NCBI RefSeq assembly: GCF_010093535.1
Contig: NW_022985170.1
Coordinates: 1,295,617-1,312,130, forward strand
Reading direction: 5' to 3'
Source of the DNA: Lindgomyces ingoldianus
Taxonomy: Eukaryota > Ascomycota > Dothideomycetes > Pleosporales > Lindgomycetaceae
DNA length: 16,514 nt
The translations under genes and the position numbers were made by a program. Below the pieces are notes generated by a model. That model searched no databases, was not told the origin of the DNA, and saw nothing but the letters and a program-made list of their open reading frames with translations. Shown one piece after another: positions 1 to 8,191 of this stretch; positions within the stretch are counted from its first letter, which is position 1; the number at the start of each line of letters is the position of its first letter.

Positions 1-84
1 ACTAACTAGCGCGTCCAAAAGAGGAGATTCTGCTAAACTTTTCGTTCTGCAAACCCGAATATAATAAGCAGAGCAAGCTCTGCT
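1..84. other. Short unmutated-looking flank with a perfect 8-bp palindrome
   Basis: This stretch has mixed base composition (it includes GCGCGTCC and AACCCG), unlike the TA-rich repeat that follows. It ends in a hairpin-forming inverted repeat, AGCAGAGC-AA-GCTCTGCT at 67-84, right at the point where similarity to the neighbouring Fot1-like element begins. I see no open reading frame and cannot say what it belongs to. It may be what truncated the adjacent transposon, but this is inference because the window starts here. Confidence 0.4.
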
Positions 85-1084
85 AATAAAGTCTACTTTT
101 ACTACTTACTTACACATACATAAGTTATGCTTAGTTTAATTACACTACCTATATTACCTTTAACTTAGCTTACTTTTTTTAGTGCGCACTTATGTTTTTA
201 GCTTCTTCTTATTACTACACGCTTTAAACTCCTTTAGAGCAGTTAGATAAGCTTTATTCTTAACTATTAAAGTTTTTTTTGCTTAAATTTACTTTTTTTA
301 TGTAATTTATGTTACATAGTAGCCTTATTTACTGCTTAAAGCTTTATAATCTTATAGCTTACTTTATTATGTTAATGTCTTAAATAACTATTATTTACTT
401 TTTATTACTTTACTATATTACCTTTAGCTATTTTTATTTCTCTAAAGCTATAATAACTACTTTAGTTAATATTTAGCTTATTATAAAGCCTAACTTATTA
501 AAGTTATATGTGTTTTTATTCTAAATACTTTACTTAGCTTTTATGCTAGCTACTAGGTAAAACTAGCCCTAGATAACCTCTAGATCCTTATAAAGCACTC
601 TTTTATAATTATACTTATAATTAAACTTTATTATAAACTTAGGGTAGTGCTTAACTTATATACTAGGCTAGTTTAAGCTAACCTAGCCTAGATTGCGCTT
701 TATAAGTAAGGAATTAGCTATATTAGCTACAGCTGTAAGCTTAAAGAGAAATTTATGTGTAATAAGCTTAAGTATATACTTAATAATAACTTTTTTTTTA
801 AGCTTAGTTAAATTTCTTAATTTAGGCTAGCATTTTACTTATAAAGGCTGTCTAGCGCGTTAATTACTTAGTGTTATGTAAGAGACTTTATAAATAGCTA
901 TAGTGTGTTATAAGAAAAGTTTTAAGTTTTATTTAAAAGCCTAAAAAGTAAGCTATATCTAATATTTATTAGAAAATTTAATCTAGTGTTGTTGTTAAGG
1001 CATTATGTAGATAGGTAGAGTTTAGTAGGGGCTTAGCAAAAGTGGCCGGCCAACCTGTGTGGCCGGCTAACCTGTTAGGTACGT
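85..1084 (-). mobile_element. Fot1/pogo-like element, copy 1: internally deleted, truncated, RIP-degraded
   Basis: From about 91 to 1084 this matches, base for base apart from transitions, the copy at 2951-3943 and the reverse complement of 1531-2525. The right end carries the terminal repeat ending GGTACGT at 1084, followed by the TA target at 1085-1086. The left about 140 bp, including the other terminal repeat, is missing and replaced by unrelated sequence. Judged from the better preserved copy at 3983-5848, the decayed transposase ran on the minus strand. No frame is open. The family is the Tc1/mariner superfamily, pogo/Fot1 branch, inferred from TA targets, ACGTA termini and transposase traces. 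Confidence 0.8.
1031..1084 (-). repeat. Terminal inverted repeat of copy 1
   Basis: This about 54-bp terminus holds two tandem copies of a core like AACCTGTGTGGCCGGC / AACCTGTTAGGTACGT. Its reverse complement matches the ends of the copies at 1531 and 2814. It keeps GGCCGGCC and several CpA steps, although the element's interior has almost none. Confidence 0.85.
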
Positions 1085-1530
1085 TACTAAGTTTTTTTAA
1101 ATATTTAGCTATTAATATAAATTAACAAAAATTTTAATTTTATTTATAAAAATGTTATATAGTTAACTTATATAGTTATTGTTTTTTTTATACTTTTTAA
1201 AATTATATAATTTTATTTACTAAAAGTTTTTCTTTAGTAGTTTCTTTCTAAGGTAAAAGTTTATATAAGTAGTATTAGTAGTGTATACACTACTGTAGGC
1301 AGTAGTGTGTATAATTAAAAGTATAGAGCAGGCGTTAGGTAGAGTAGCATGTATTATTTATATAGTAATTAGTGTAGTGCTAGCTAAGGTGTAGAAGTAG
1401 GTAATACTAGTACATTTAGTGTTATTAGTAGCATTATGTTTAGTCTACTTCTATGTAAAGCTTTATATAGTAATAAAGGTTATATATAAAGCCTTTTAAA
1501 AGTAATTACTTTTTTTTATACTATATTATA
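1085..1530. other. AT-rich relic between two inverted transposons
   Basis: No gene can be read in these 446 bp. The sequence is TA-rich with many stops in every frame. It is bounded by TA dinucleotides that are the targets of the flanking Fot1-like copies, so it is older than both. It is probably a slice of the decayed LTR retrotransposon whose 3' LTR lies at 6321-6600. A small inverted repeat, ACACTACT at 1287-1294 and AGTAGTGT at 1301-1308, is present, with no known role. Confidence 0.5.
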
Positions 1531-1584
1531 ACGTACCTAACGGGTTGGCCGGCCACACAGGTTGGCCAGCCACTTTTGCTAAGC
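1531..1584 (+). repeat. Left terminal inverted repeat of copy 2
   Basis: The 54-bp end carries two tandem GGTTGGCC-type cores (GGTTGGCCGGCCACACA then GGTTGGCCAGCCAC), followed by CTTTTGCTAAGCC. It is the inverted match of the right end at 2606-2659. The tandem cores look like a double binding site for the transposase; that role is inferred from pogo/Fot1 family knowledge. Confidence 0.85.
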
Positions 1585-2605
1585 CCCTACTAAACTCTAC
1601 CTATCTACATAATGCCTTAACAACAACACTAGATTAAATCTTCTAATAAATATTAAATATAGCTTACTTTTTAGGCTTTTAAATAAAACTTAAAACTTTT
1701 TTTATAACATGCTATAGCTATTTATAATGTTTTTTATATAATACTAAGTAATTAACGCGCTAGACAGCCTTTATAAGTAGAATGCTAGCTTAAATTAAGA
1801 AATCTAACTAAGCTTAAAAAAAAGTAGTTATTAAGTATATACTTAAGCTTATTACATGTAAATTTTTTTTTAGGCTTATAGCTATAGCTAATATAGCTAA
1901 TTCTTTGCCTATAAAGTGTAATCTAGGCTAGGTTAGCTTAAACTAGCCTAGTATATAGGTTAAGCACTACCCTAAGTTTATAATAAAGTTTAATTATAAG
2001 TATAATTATAAAAGAGCTTTATAAGGATCTAAAAGTTATCTAAGGCTAGTTTTACCTAGTAGCTAACATAAAAGCTAAGTAAAGTATTTAAAATAAAGAT
2101 ATATATAACTTTAATAAGTTAAGCTTTATAATAGGCTAAATATTAACTAGAGTAGTTATTATAGCTTTAGAAAAATAAAAATAGCTAAAAGTAATATAGT
2201 AAAGTAATAAAAAGTAAATAATAGTTATCTAAGGCATTAATATAATAAAGTAGGCTATAAAATTATAAAGCTTTAAGTAGTAAATAAAGCTACTATATAA
2301 TATAAATTACATAAAAAAAAGTAGATTTAGGTAAAAAAAACTTTAATAGTTAAAAATAAAGCTTGTCTAACTACTTTAAAGAAGTTTAGAGCGTGTAGTA
2401 ATAGAAAAAAGCTAAAGACATAAGTGTACACTAAAAAAGGTAAGCTAAGTTAAAAGTAATATAAGCAGTGTAATTAAACTAGGCATAACTTGCGTACATA
2501 TAAGTAAGTAGTAAAAGTAGACTTTAAATAATATTTTATGTTATATTACTTTATATAGGGCTAAAGTAGGCTGTTTTACAAGAGAATAGAGTAGTTTTAG
2601 TAGAG

Positions 2606-2659
2606 GCTTGGCAAAAGTGGCCGGCTAACCTGTGTGGCTGGCTAACCTGTTAGGTACGT
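2606..2659 (-). repeat. Right terminal inverted repeat of copy 2
   Basis: Reads GGCTTGGCAAAAGTGG through to TAGGTACGT. It is the reverse complement of the left end apart from transitions such as GGCTGGC for GGCCGGC. The element ends at 2659 and TA follows. Confidence 0.85.
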
Positions 2660-2813
2660 TATAGTTTTTAGGCTTAAGTACTTTTATTATTTAGCTATAG
2701 TATAAATTGTTTTTTAGCACTTATATAAGCTTTTTTTAAATATATAGCTAAGTGCTAAAAAGTTTTATAGTATTTATTTTTTAAAATCTTTTATATATAA
2801 ACTTAAAAAAGTA
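2660..2813. other. AT-rich spacer, continuation of the older host sequence
   Basis: About 150 bp of TA-rich sequence lie between the right end of copy 2 and the left end of copy 3. It contains no gene. It includes a loose inverted repeat, TTTTTAGCACTTA near 2710 and TAAGTGCTAAAAA near 2750, around a 30-bp centre. Because both flanking elements have their own TA duplications, this piece should join onto 1085-1530 and 3944-3982 once the insertions are removed. Confidence 0.5.
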
Positions 2814-2867
2814 ACGTACCTAACAGGTTAGCCGGCCACACAGGTTGGCCGGCTACTTTTGCCAAGC
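2814..2867 (+). repeat. Left terminal inverted repeat of copy 3
   Basis: Contains the tandem cores GGTTAGCCGGCCACACA and GGTTGGCCGGCTAC, then TTTTGCCAAGCC. It forms an inverted pair with the right end of copy 2 across a spacer of about 150 bp. Confidence 0.85.
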
Positions 2868-3889
2868 CTCTACTAAAACTACCCTATTCTCTTGCAAAAC
2901 AGCCTACTTTAGCTCTATATAAAGTAATATAACATAAGATATTATTTAGAGTCTACTTTTACTACTTACTTATATATACATAAGTTATGCCTAGTTTAAT
3001 TACACTACTTATATTACTTTTAACTTAGCTTACTTTTTTTAGTGTATACTTACGTCTTTAGCTTCTTTTTATTCCTACGCGCTTTAAACTCCTTTAGAGT
3101 AGTTAGATAAGCTTTATTTTTAAATATTAAAGTTTTTTTTACTTAAATCTGCTTTTTTTTATATAATTTATGTTATATAGTAGCTTTATTTACTACTTAA
3201 AGCTTTATAATTTTATAGCTTACTTTATTATATTAATGCTTTAAATAACTATTATTTACTTTTTATTACTTTACTATATTACTTTTAGCTATTTTTATTT
3301 CTTTAAAGCTATAATAACTGCTCTAGTTAATATCTAGCTTATTATAAAGCCTAACTTATTAAAGTTATATGTGTTTTTATCTTAGATACTATACTTAGCT
3401 TTTATGTTAGCTACTAGGTAAAACTAGCCTTAGATAACCTTTAGATTCTTATAAAGCGCTCTCTTATAATTATACTTATAATTAAACTTTATTATAAACT
3501 TAGAGCAGTGCTTAACCTACATACTAGGCTAGTTTAAGCTAACCTAGCCTTAATTACGCTCTGTAGGTAAGAAATTAGCTATATTAGCTATAGCTATAAG
3601 CTTAAAAAAAATTTATATGTAATAAGCTTAAGTATATACTTAATAACTACTTTTTTTTAAGCTTAGTTAGATTTCTTAATTTAAGCTAGCATTCTGCTTA
3701 TAAAGGCTGTCTAGCGCGTTAATTACTTAGTATTATGTAAGAAACATTATAGATAGCTATAGCATGTTATAAGAAAAGTTTTAAGTTTTATTTAAAAGCT
3801 TAAAAAGTAAGCTATATCTAATGTTCTTTAGAAGATTTAATCTAGTGTTGTTGTTAAGGCATTATGTAGATAGGTAGAGTTTAGTAAGG

Positions 3890-3943
3890 GCTTAGCAAAA
3901 GTAGCTGGCTAACCTGTGTGGCCGGCTAACCTGTTAGGTACGT
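3890..3943 (-). repeat. Right terminal inverted repeat of copy 3
   Basis: Reads GGCTTAGCAAAAGTAGC through to TTAGGTACGT and is the inverse of 2814-2867 with a few transitions (for example TAGCTGGC where the other end has GGCCGGCC). Confidence 0.85.
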
Positions 3944-3982
3944 TAGCACTTTTTTAAGTTATAATATATAAATTAGTAATTA

Positions 3983-5848
3983 ACGTACTTTATAGGCAAG
4001 TTGCTTACACACCTAAGTTGCTTACTTTTGCTAAGACCCTACTACACTACCCTTTTTACACTAATGCATTTCTAATAACACTACTTAAATGTGTTAAAGA
4101 AATATTAAATGCAGCTTACACTTTAAGCTTTTAAATAAAACACAACACTTTTTAACTAACACACTGCAGCTATCTACAGGGTCTTTTAAAAGATAATAAG
4201 TAACTAACGCGCTAAACAACCTTTTTAAGCTAATTATACAGCTAACTTATAAAAGCTAGATAATAATAAGAAGTAGGTAATTATTTAGCACATACTTAAG
4301 CTAGATGCGTAAGGATTTCCCCCCTAGCTAGTAGCTGTAGCTAATATAGCTAATTCTTTACACACTAAGTGTAATATAAGCTATATTAGCATAAACTAGC
4401 TTAATATATTTATTAAGTGTTACCTAAAGCTTAAAGTAAAGTTTAAGTGTAAGTATAACTATAAAAAAGCTTTTTATAAAGATCTTATAGTAATTTAAGG
4501 CTAGTTTAACTTTATAGAGAATATTAAAGCTAAGTATAGCATTTAGAATAATAACATGTATAACTTTAACAAGACAGAGTTTATAATAGGCTAGATATCT
4601 ACAAGAGCAGTTATTATAGGTTTAGAGAGATAAGGACAGCTAAAAGCAGTCTAGCTAGGTAACTAAAAGTAGACAACAGCTATCTAGAGCATTAATGCTA
4701 AAAAGTAGGCTATTCTGCCCTTTATTATTTTTTAGGGTGGCAACTACTTTTTAAACTAGTATAAAGAGGAAAATCTACTTTAGAATTAAGTTATTATAAT
4801 CTCTAAGCATAGCTAGACTACTAATTAGCTTAGTCTAGACTAGTTAAAGCACTTTAACGCGCATATAAAGAAGTGTACTGTTAGTAGCTACTGTCTGCTA
4901 GTTATTAACAGCTATAAAAGCTATAACTTACTTTATTTTTAGTAATACTATAAGAATAATAAGATTATTACTATCTATATGCCTTTTTACTTATCACACC
5001 TTTTATAGCTACTTAATGTAGGTTGTTTTACTTCTTTAAAAAAGGTGTATAAGTGCTAAGCTAAAAACCTTATACATAACTAAATTACTTATATTATAAA
5101 GATAAAGTTCTTGCTATGCTTTAAAGTAGCCTATAATGCTATAATTACTTTTAGTAATATCTAAGAAGGGTTCTAAGGCGCTAGATTAGTTCTTTTTAAC
5201 CTATAATAAGTTATAATAGGCCTTAATGTAAAGTTGTGCACTCTATTACTACTACTACTTATATATAACAAGCTTTAGTAGTTATAAACCTTAAGCAATA
5301 CCTTAGAACTTAGGTTATAATTAATGCTTATAAAGATAAAAATTTAGAAGCATATAAATAGTTTACTAACTTTTATAGTTAAGGTGTTTAAGAAGGTCTT
5401 AAAGAGGGTAGTAATAATTACGCATAAGCTAGTGTTAGTGTAATAAGAAATTACTAAGCTTTAAGCAGCTAATAAGGCTACTATACAACATAAATTACAT
5501 AAAAGAAAGTAGATTAAGGCAAAAAGGACCTTAATAATTTAGAAAGGCCTATGCTTAATAGCTCTAAAAGAGTTTAGGGCGCGCAGTAACAGGAAGAAGG
5601 CAAAGAAGCAGGTGTAAGCTAAAGTAAGTAAGCTATCCTAAAGGCGCTGCAGATAGTGCAATTAGACTAGGCATAACACGCAAACATGTAAGCAAGAAGT
5701 AGAAGTAGTATCTAAATAATATTCTAGGCTGTACTGTACTATATAGTGCTAGAGCGGGTTGTTATGGGCCATAATAGAGTTTGTTAGGGTGGGGTCTTGG
5801 CAAAAGTAAGCGACTCAGGTGTGTGAGCGACTCGCCCATGAAGTACGT
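3983..5848 (+). mobile_element. Full-length Fot1/pogo-like DNA transposon, RIP-inactivated (1866 bp)
   Basis: The left end ACGTACTTTATAGGCAAG (3983) and the right end CATGAAGTACGT (ending 5848) are inverted repeats of about 55 bp, flanked by TA at 3981-3982 and 5849-5850. The length fits the roughly 1.8-1.9 kb expected of autonomous Fot1-type elements. The terminal repeat differs from that of copies 1-3 (AGTTGCTTAC cores instead of GGTTGGCCGG), so this is a sister subfamily, although the interiors align. One continuous plus-strand transposase frame can be followed, broken only by substitution stops (see the pseudogene entry). The element cannot encode a working enzyme, but its ends look reasonably preserved. 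Confidence 0.92.
4480..5710 (+). pseudogene. Fot1/pogo-type DDE transposase, RIP-killed
   Basis: This would have been the enzyme that cuts and pastes the element. Reading from 4556, the frame gives M-Y-N-F-N-K-T-E-F-I-I-G and then I-S-T-R-A-V-I-I-G-L-E-R, followed by G-Q-L-K-A-V and, further on, S-I-N-A, F-I-I-F and L-L-V-I-N-S-Y-K-S-Y-N. These match the Fot1 family's NFDETGF and IIDGHxSHN motifs. The two catalytic Asp codons are now AAC (4568-4570 and 4907-4909), and Gln or Trp positions have become TAG or TAA. The C-terminal basic stretch (R-A-R-S-N-R-K-K-A-K-K-Q near 5573) is in the same frame 338 codons downstream, so I see no net frameshift, only transitions. The N-terminal DNA-binding part upstream is too decayed to delimit. 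The family assignment is firm; the exact start and end are approximate. Confidence 0.85.
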
Positions 5849-6320
5849 TATATAACTTATATATAATTAAATTTATAAGCTTATTAAAGCTTTTAATATA
5901 TTAATTTTATTATTTTAGTACTTTAGGCTAGTTTTATTTTATATTGTTACTTTTAATATCTTTATATTTTTTATAAGTTATTTATATAATACAAAAATTT
6001 CTTTATTTTTTTATTATTATATAAAGTTATTAGTTACTAGTAGAATTTTAGTATAGTTAGTAGTATAGTTAATTACTTTTTTAGTAAATTACATAAGTAC
6101 TGCTATTATCTAGCTACTAGGTTATACAGCTTTAATAGCTTTAGTGTGCATTTTACACTATCTTTTTTTTACTTTATATAGTAGTAAAGCTTACTATATA
6201 ATGTAAAAAATTAATCTACTATTTTTAAAACTAAGTAATAAAATAAAGTACCTTATAAAGTATAAGTAATTTATTATTACTTTTACTAATTTATAGTTAA
6301 TTAAATTAACTATTAATTAG
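5849..6320. other. AT-rich relic, probable 3' interior of an LTR retrotransposon
   Basis: There is no readable gene in these about 470 bp. The stretch is TA-rich, with stops in all frames. It lies directly upstream of the LTR at 6321-6600 and ends ATTAATTAG just before the LTR's TGTTA. The similar ACTAATTAG precedes the 3' LTR at 14192, so it is probably the 3' end of that retrotransposon's interior. I could not recognise any polymerase, RNase H or integrase motif. Confidence 0.45.
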
Positions 6321-6600
6321 TGTTAAATAAGCTCTAACAGCTAGCTGCTTATAGTATAAGCACTTAAGTAGTAAAAGTAAGAGTAGTGTATAGTGTGCAT
6401 AGTGTATAAAGTAGGTAAAGTAAAGGTAATATATTTCTAGTTCTATTACTTTTATCTTTCTTTTATACAGAGAAAAAAGGGGATATCTAGATGTTTACGC
6501 ACAGAGGTTTACGCACAAGCATCATGTGACATAGATACGTGATCCTGCTTGTGCGCGATAGCTAGTATCTAAACTGTGACGCTGCTGCTGCGTACAGACA
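6321..6600 (+). mobile_element. 3' LTR of a decayed LTR retrotransposon (same family as 15324-15589)
   Basis: Begins TGTTAAATAAGCTCT and ends CTGCGTACAGACA, which are standard TG...CA LTR ends. It aligns with 15324-15589 along its length: the starts TGTTAAATA/TGTTGAATA match, and the last 150 bp are nearly identical apart from transitions. The bases before it (ATTAG) and after it (TACTT) differ, so it is not a solo LTR. The sequence after it is a Fot1-like element rather than the retrotransposon leader CTAGCAACTTTT, so this is the downstream LTR. It contains a strong hairpin at 6512-6555. Confidence 0.75.
6512..6555 (+). repeat. Conserved hairpin inside the LTR
   Basis: The arms CGCACAAGCA (6512-6521) and TGCTTGTGCG (6546-6555) pair perfectly over 10 bp. 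The 24-nt interior holds a second weak pair, TCATGT/ACGTGA. The same hairpin with the same spacing is kept at 15501-15544 even though the surrounding sequence is mutated. It could shape the R/U5 RNA; that role is inferred. Confidence 0.7.
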
Positions 6601-6893
6601 TACTTTTTATTATTATCTAGCCTTTATAAGTTAGCTATAGAATTAGCTTATAATAGTTATTTAGCGTGTTAGTTATTTATTATTTTTTAAAAGACTTTAT
6701 ACATAGCTGTAGCATATTACTTTCAGAGTGTTGCGTTTTATTTAAAAGCCTAAAGTATAAGCTATATCTAATGTTCTTTTAGCGTGTCTAAGTAGCATTA
6801 TTAGGAATAAATTAGTATAAAAAGAATAGTTTAGTAAGATCTTAGTAAAAGTAAGTAACTTAGGTGTGTAAGTAACTCGCCTATAGTGTATGT
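6601..6893 (-). mobile_element. Fragment of a Fot1/pogo-like element (5' end)
   Basis: Read in reverse, this matches the first about 290 bp of the element at 3983-5848, including the terminal repeat (CTTACTTTTACTAAGATC, then the tandem AGTTACTTAC cores). The outer end is TGTATGT at 6893, a mutated form of ACGT, followed by TA at 6894-6895. The inner end stops at 6601 where the LTR begins, so the LTR retrotransposon inserted into this transposon. The other half is not in the window. Confidence 0.8.
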
Positions 6894-6895
6894 TA

Positions 6896-7190
6896 GAAGT
6901 ATAGTAAAAAAGAAAGTTAGTAAAGATTAAAAAGGTAAAAATAGTAAAATAATTAAGTAGCTTTAGTTTTTATAAATAGAAAAAAGTCTTCTACACACCT
7001 TATATTAAAAAGAATATTAGATATATTGCTATATTTAAAGCTGTGCTTTAAAGATAAGAATAACTATAACCTTCTAAACAGTAGAAGAAAAGCAAGACTA
7101 TATAACTGTCTATAATTACACTAATTGCAGGTTTTAAAAGTGATTACAGAATATTTCTTACAATTACTACAATCACCTGCTAAGCCTTGC
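6896..7190. other. AT-rich sequence without recognisable content
   Basis: TA-rich and purine-rich on the plus strand (runs such as AAAAAAGAAAG), with no frame longer than chance. I see no terminal repeats or LTR ends inside. It follows the TA duplication of the Fot1-like fragment. Confidence 0.4.
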
Positions 7191-7335
7191 GATCACACTA
7201 TACTTGATATATATTGTCACGTGATCCCTATAGGCTGTGCCCCGACCAGCATTGGTCCATCCTTCCTCTGTGGGGTTAGAGGTTCGACATGCTCCTCTAG
7301 TCTAACTAGTGGTTGTAACAATGCCTCTAAGTAGA
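7191..7335. other. Small patch of normal base composition inside the AT-rich region
   Basis: About 145 bp keep CpA, CpG and GC-rich words (GTGCCCCGACC, CTGTGGGGTTAG), while both sides are TA-rich. It holds the 8-bp palindrome TCACGTGA (7217-7224), an E-box of the CACGTG type. It also has an inverted repeat, GACCA-gcat-TGGTC, and a 6-bp hairpin TAGAGG/CCTCTA (7277-7282 and 7294-7299). A short frame from a non-ATG codon crosses it but looks accidental. It could be the remains of a gene promoter or a captured unique fragment; I cannot decide. Confidence 0.35.
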
Positions 7336-7800
7336 TTCACACCTTATTTAGACCTATTGTCTTGCTTGCGCTATTACATTTACTATATTATACTTTATAA
7401 GGTTAATATATAGTTTAATACTTAATCTAATAGTTTTTTAATACATAAAGTATTAAGTAGATTAATTTACTAATAAATTAATAGTTAAATATTAATACTA
7501 TTTTATATTTTAGTAATAACTTACTTAATTTAGAATTTACTTTTACTTTTAACATTTATTTTTAACTTAATTTTCTAACTTTATTAAACAGTATAAATAT
7601 AGTACTATAAAACTAGCTATTTACTTTTATCTTTTATTAAGTATTAGTAAAGTTATTAGCTTTAAATATTTTTTAATTCTATTTAAATTAGGTAGCTAAA
7701 TATTAGTGTTATAAATTAAATTTATAAAGAGAAAATATAGAGGTTAATATAAGCTTTAAAATTTTTACTACTAATGTATACCTCTTACTATTCTAAGCTT
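7336..7800. other. AT-rich stretch with no recognisable gene
   Basis: TA-rich with dense stops on both strands and no visible LTR ends. Its right end runs into the Fot1-like terminal fragment at about 7800-7949 and may be part of it, but the interior cannot be aligned by eye to the better-preserved copies. Confidence 0.4.
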
Positions 7801-7949
7801 TGCTTTTCTAACACATTTATAAATTAGCGTAGTATGTTACTTTATAGAACTAAATAGTGCTAATATAGGCTAGAATAGAGTGTAGTTTTAGTAGAGTCTT
7901 AGTAGAGTAGCTAACTTGCCTATGTAGCTTACTTGCTTATAAGGTACGT
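7800..7949 (-). mobile_element. Terminal fragment of a third Fot1-like subfamily
   Basis: The terminal 60 bp, from GTAGAGTCTTAGTAGAGTAG to ATAAGGTACGT at 7949, have the layout of the other ends: a Fot1-type CTTAG block, two tandem cores (GCTAACTTGCC and GCTTACTTGCTT) and terminal ACGT, with TA at 7950-7951. Upstream, TTTATAAATTAGCGTAGTATG resembles the 5' sub-terminal region of the fragment at 6601-6893, suggesting a minus orientation. No matching partner end lies to the left, so the element is truncated or too decayed to follow. Confidence 0.65.
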
Positions 7950-7951
7950 TA

Positions 7952-8104
7952 GTATTAAAATCTATATTTTATTATAAGATAGTAAAACATCTATATGTAT
8001 ATAAAAATCCGCTAATGCACGCTAATATTAATTAATAACAATAACCACCAACCTACTTGGCAGTATTAAACTCTAACACTACACTAGAGTAGCTGACTTT
8101 TTTA
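7952..8104. other. AT-rich margin of the gene island
   Basis: This is transitional sequence between the transposon end and the island of normal composition. It has a short direct repeat, CGCTAATGCA/CGCTAATAT, near 8011. Composition changes sharply at about 8105, where CGTCCGTAGGCCACG begins. Confidence 0.35.
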
Positions 8105-8191
8105 CGTCCGTAGGCCACGATGATCTGCCATCTCGGAGTGCATTTCTCCCGTTGGATGCGTTTTGCTTACATTCCACATCCTTCTGGATAA

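Larger units (their letters stand above)
1531..2659 (+). mobile_element. Fot1/pogo-like element, copy 2: complete ends, internally deleted (1129 bp)
   Basis: Both ends are intact. It begins ACGTACCTAACGGGTT at 1531 and ends TAGGTACGT at 2659, with TA on each side (1529-1530 and 2660-2661). The interior aligns with the 1866-bp element at 3983-5848 but lacks a block equivalent to about 4713-5450, so it is 737 bp shorter. The remaining plus-strand transposase traces are the start of the DDE domain (a decayed YNFDETGF-type motif near 2106) joined directly to the C-terminal tail. This copy and copy 1 form an inverted pair about 1 kb long on each arm. Without the catalytic core it is non-autonomous, even before RIP. 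Confidence 0.9.
2814..3943 (-). mobile_element. Fot1/pogo-like element, copy 3: complete ends, internally deleted (1130 bp)
   Basis: Starts ACGTACCTAACAGGTT at 2814 and ends TTAGGTACGT at 3943, with TA at 2812-2813 and 3944-3945. It is the same internally deleted form as copies 1 and 2 but lies in the opposite orientation to copy 2. Its length is within one base of copy 2, so the deletion happened before these copies spread. All coding frames are destroyed by TAG/TAA; the ruined transposase is on the minus strand. The two terminal repeats (2814-2867 and 3890-3943) keep GC-rich cores. Confidence 0.9.

Noticed and set aside
1031..1084. GC-rich terminal repeats as possible gene promoters or CpG islands
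   Set aside because: Their inverted partners, TA duplications and multiple copies identify them as transposon ends.
6321..6600. Solo LTR
   Set aside because: The flanking five bases (ATTAG and TACTT) do not match, unlike the ATATT and GTAGT pairs elsewhere. The upstream sequence looks like retrotransposon interior.
7262..7300. Possible tRNA or 5S rRNA fragment because of GAGGTTCGAC, which resembles a B box
   Set aside because: The hairpin TAGAGG/CCTCTA has an 11-nt loop rather than a 7-nt T loop, and no D arm, anticodon arm or acceptor stem can be paired.
7125..7334. A 69-residue plus-strand frame crossing the unmutated patch
   Set aside because: It begins at a non-ATG codon (TTG context) in AT-rich sequence, spans a composition boundary, and has no recognisable domain.
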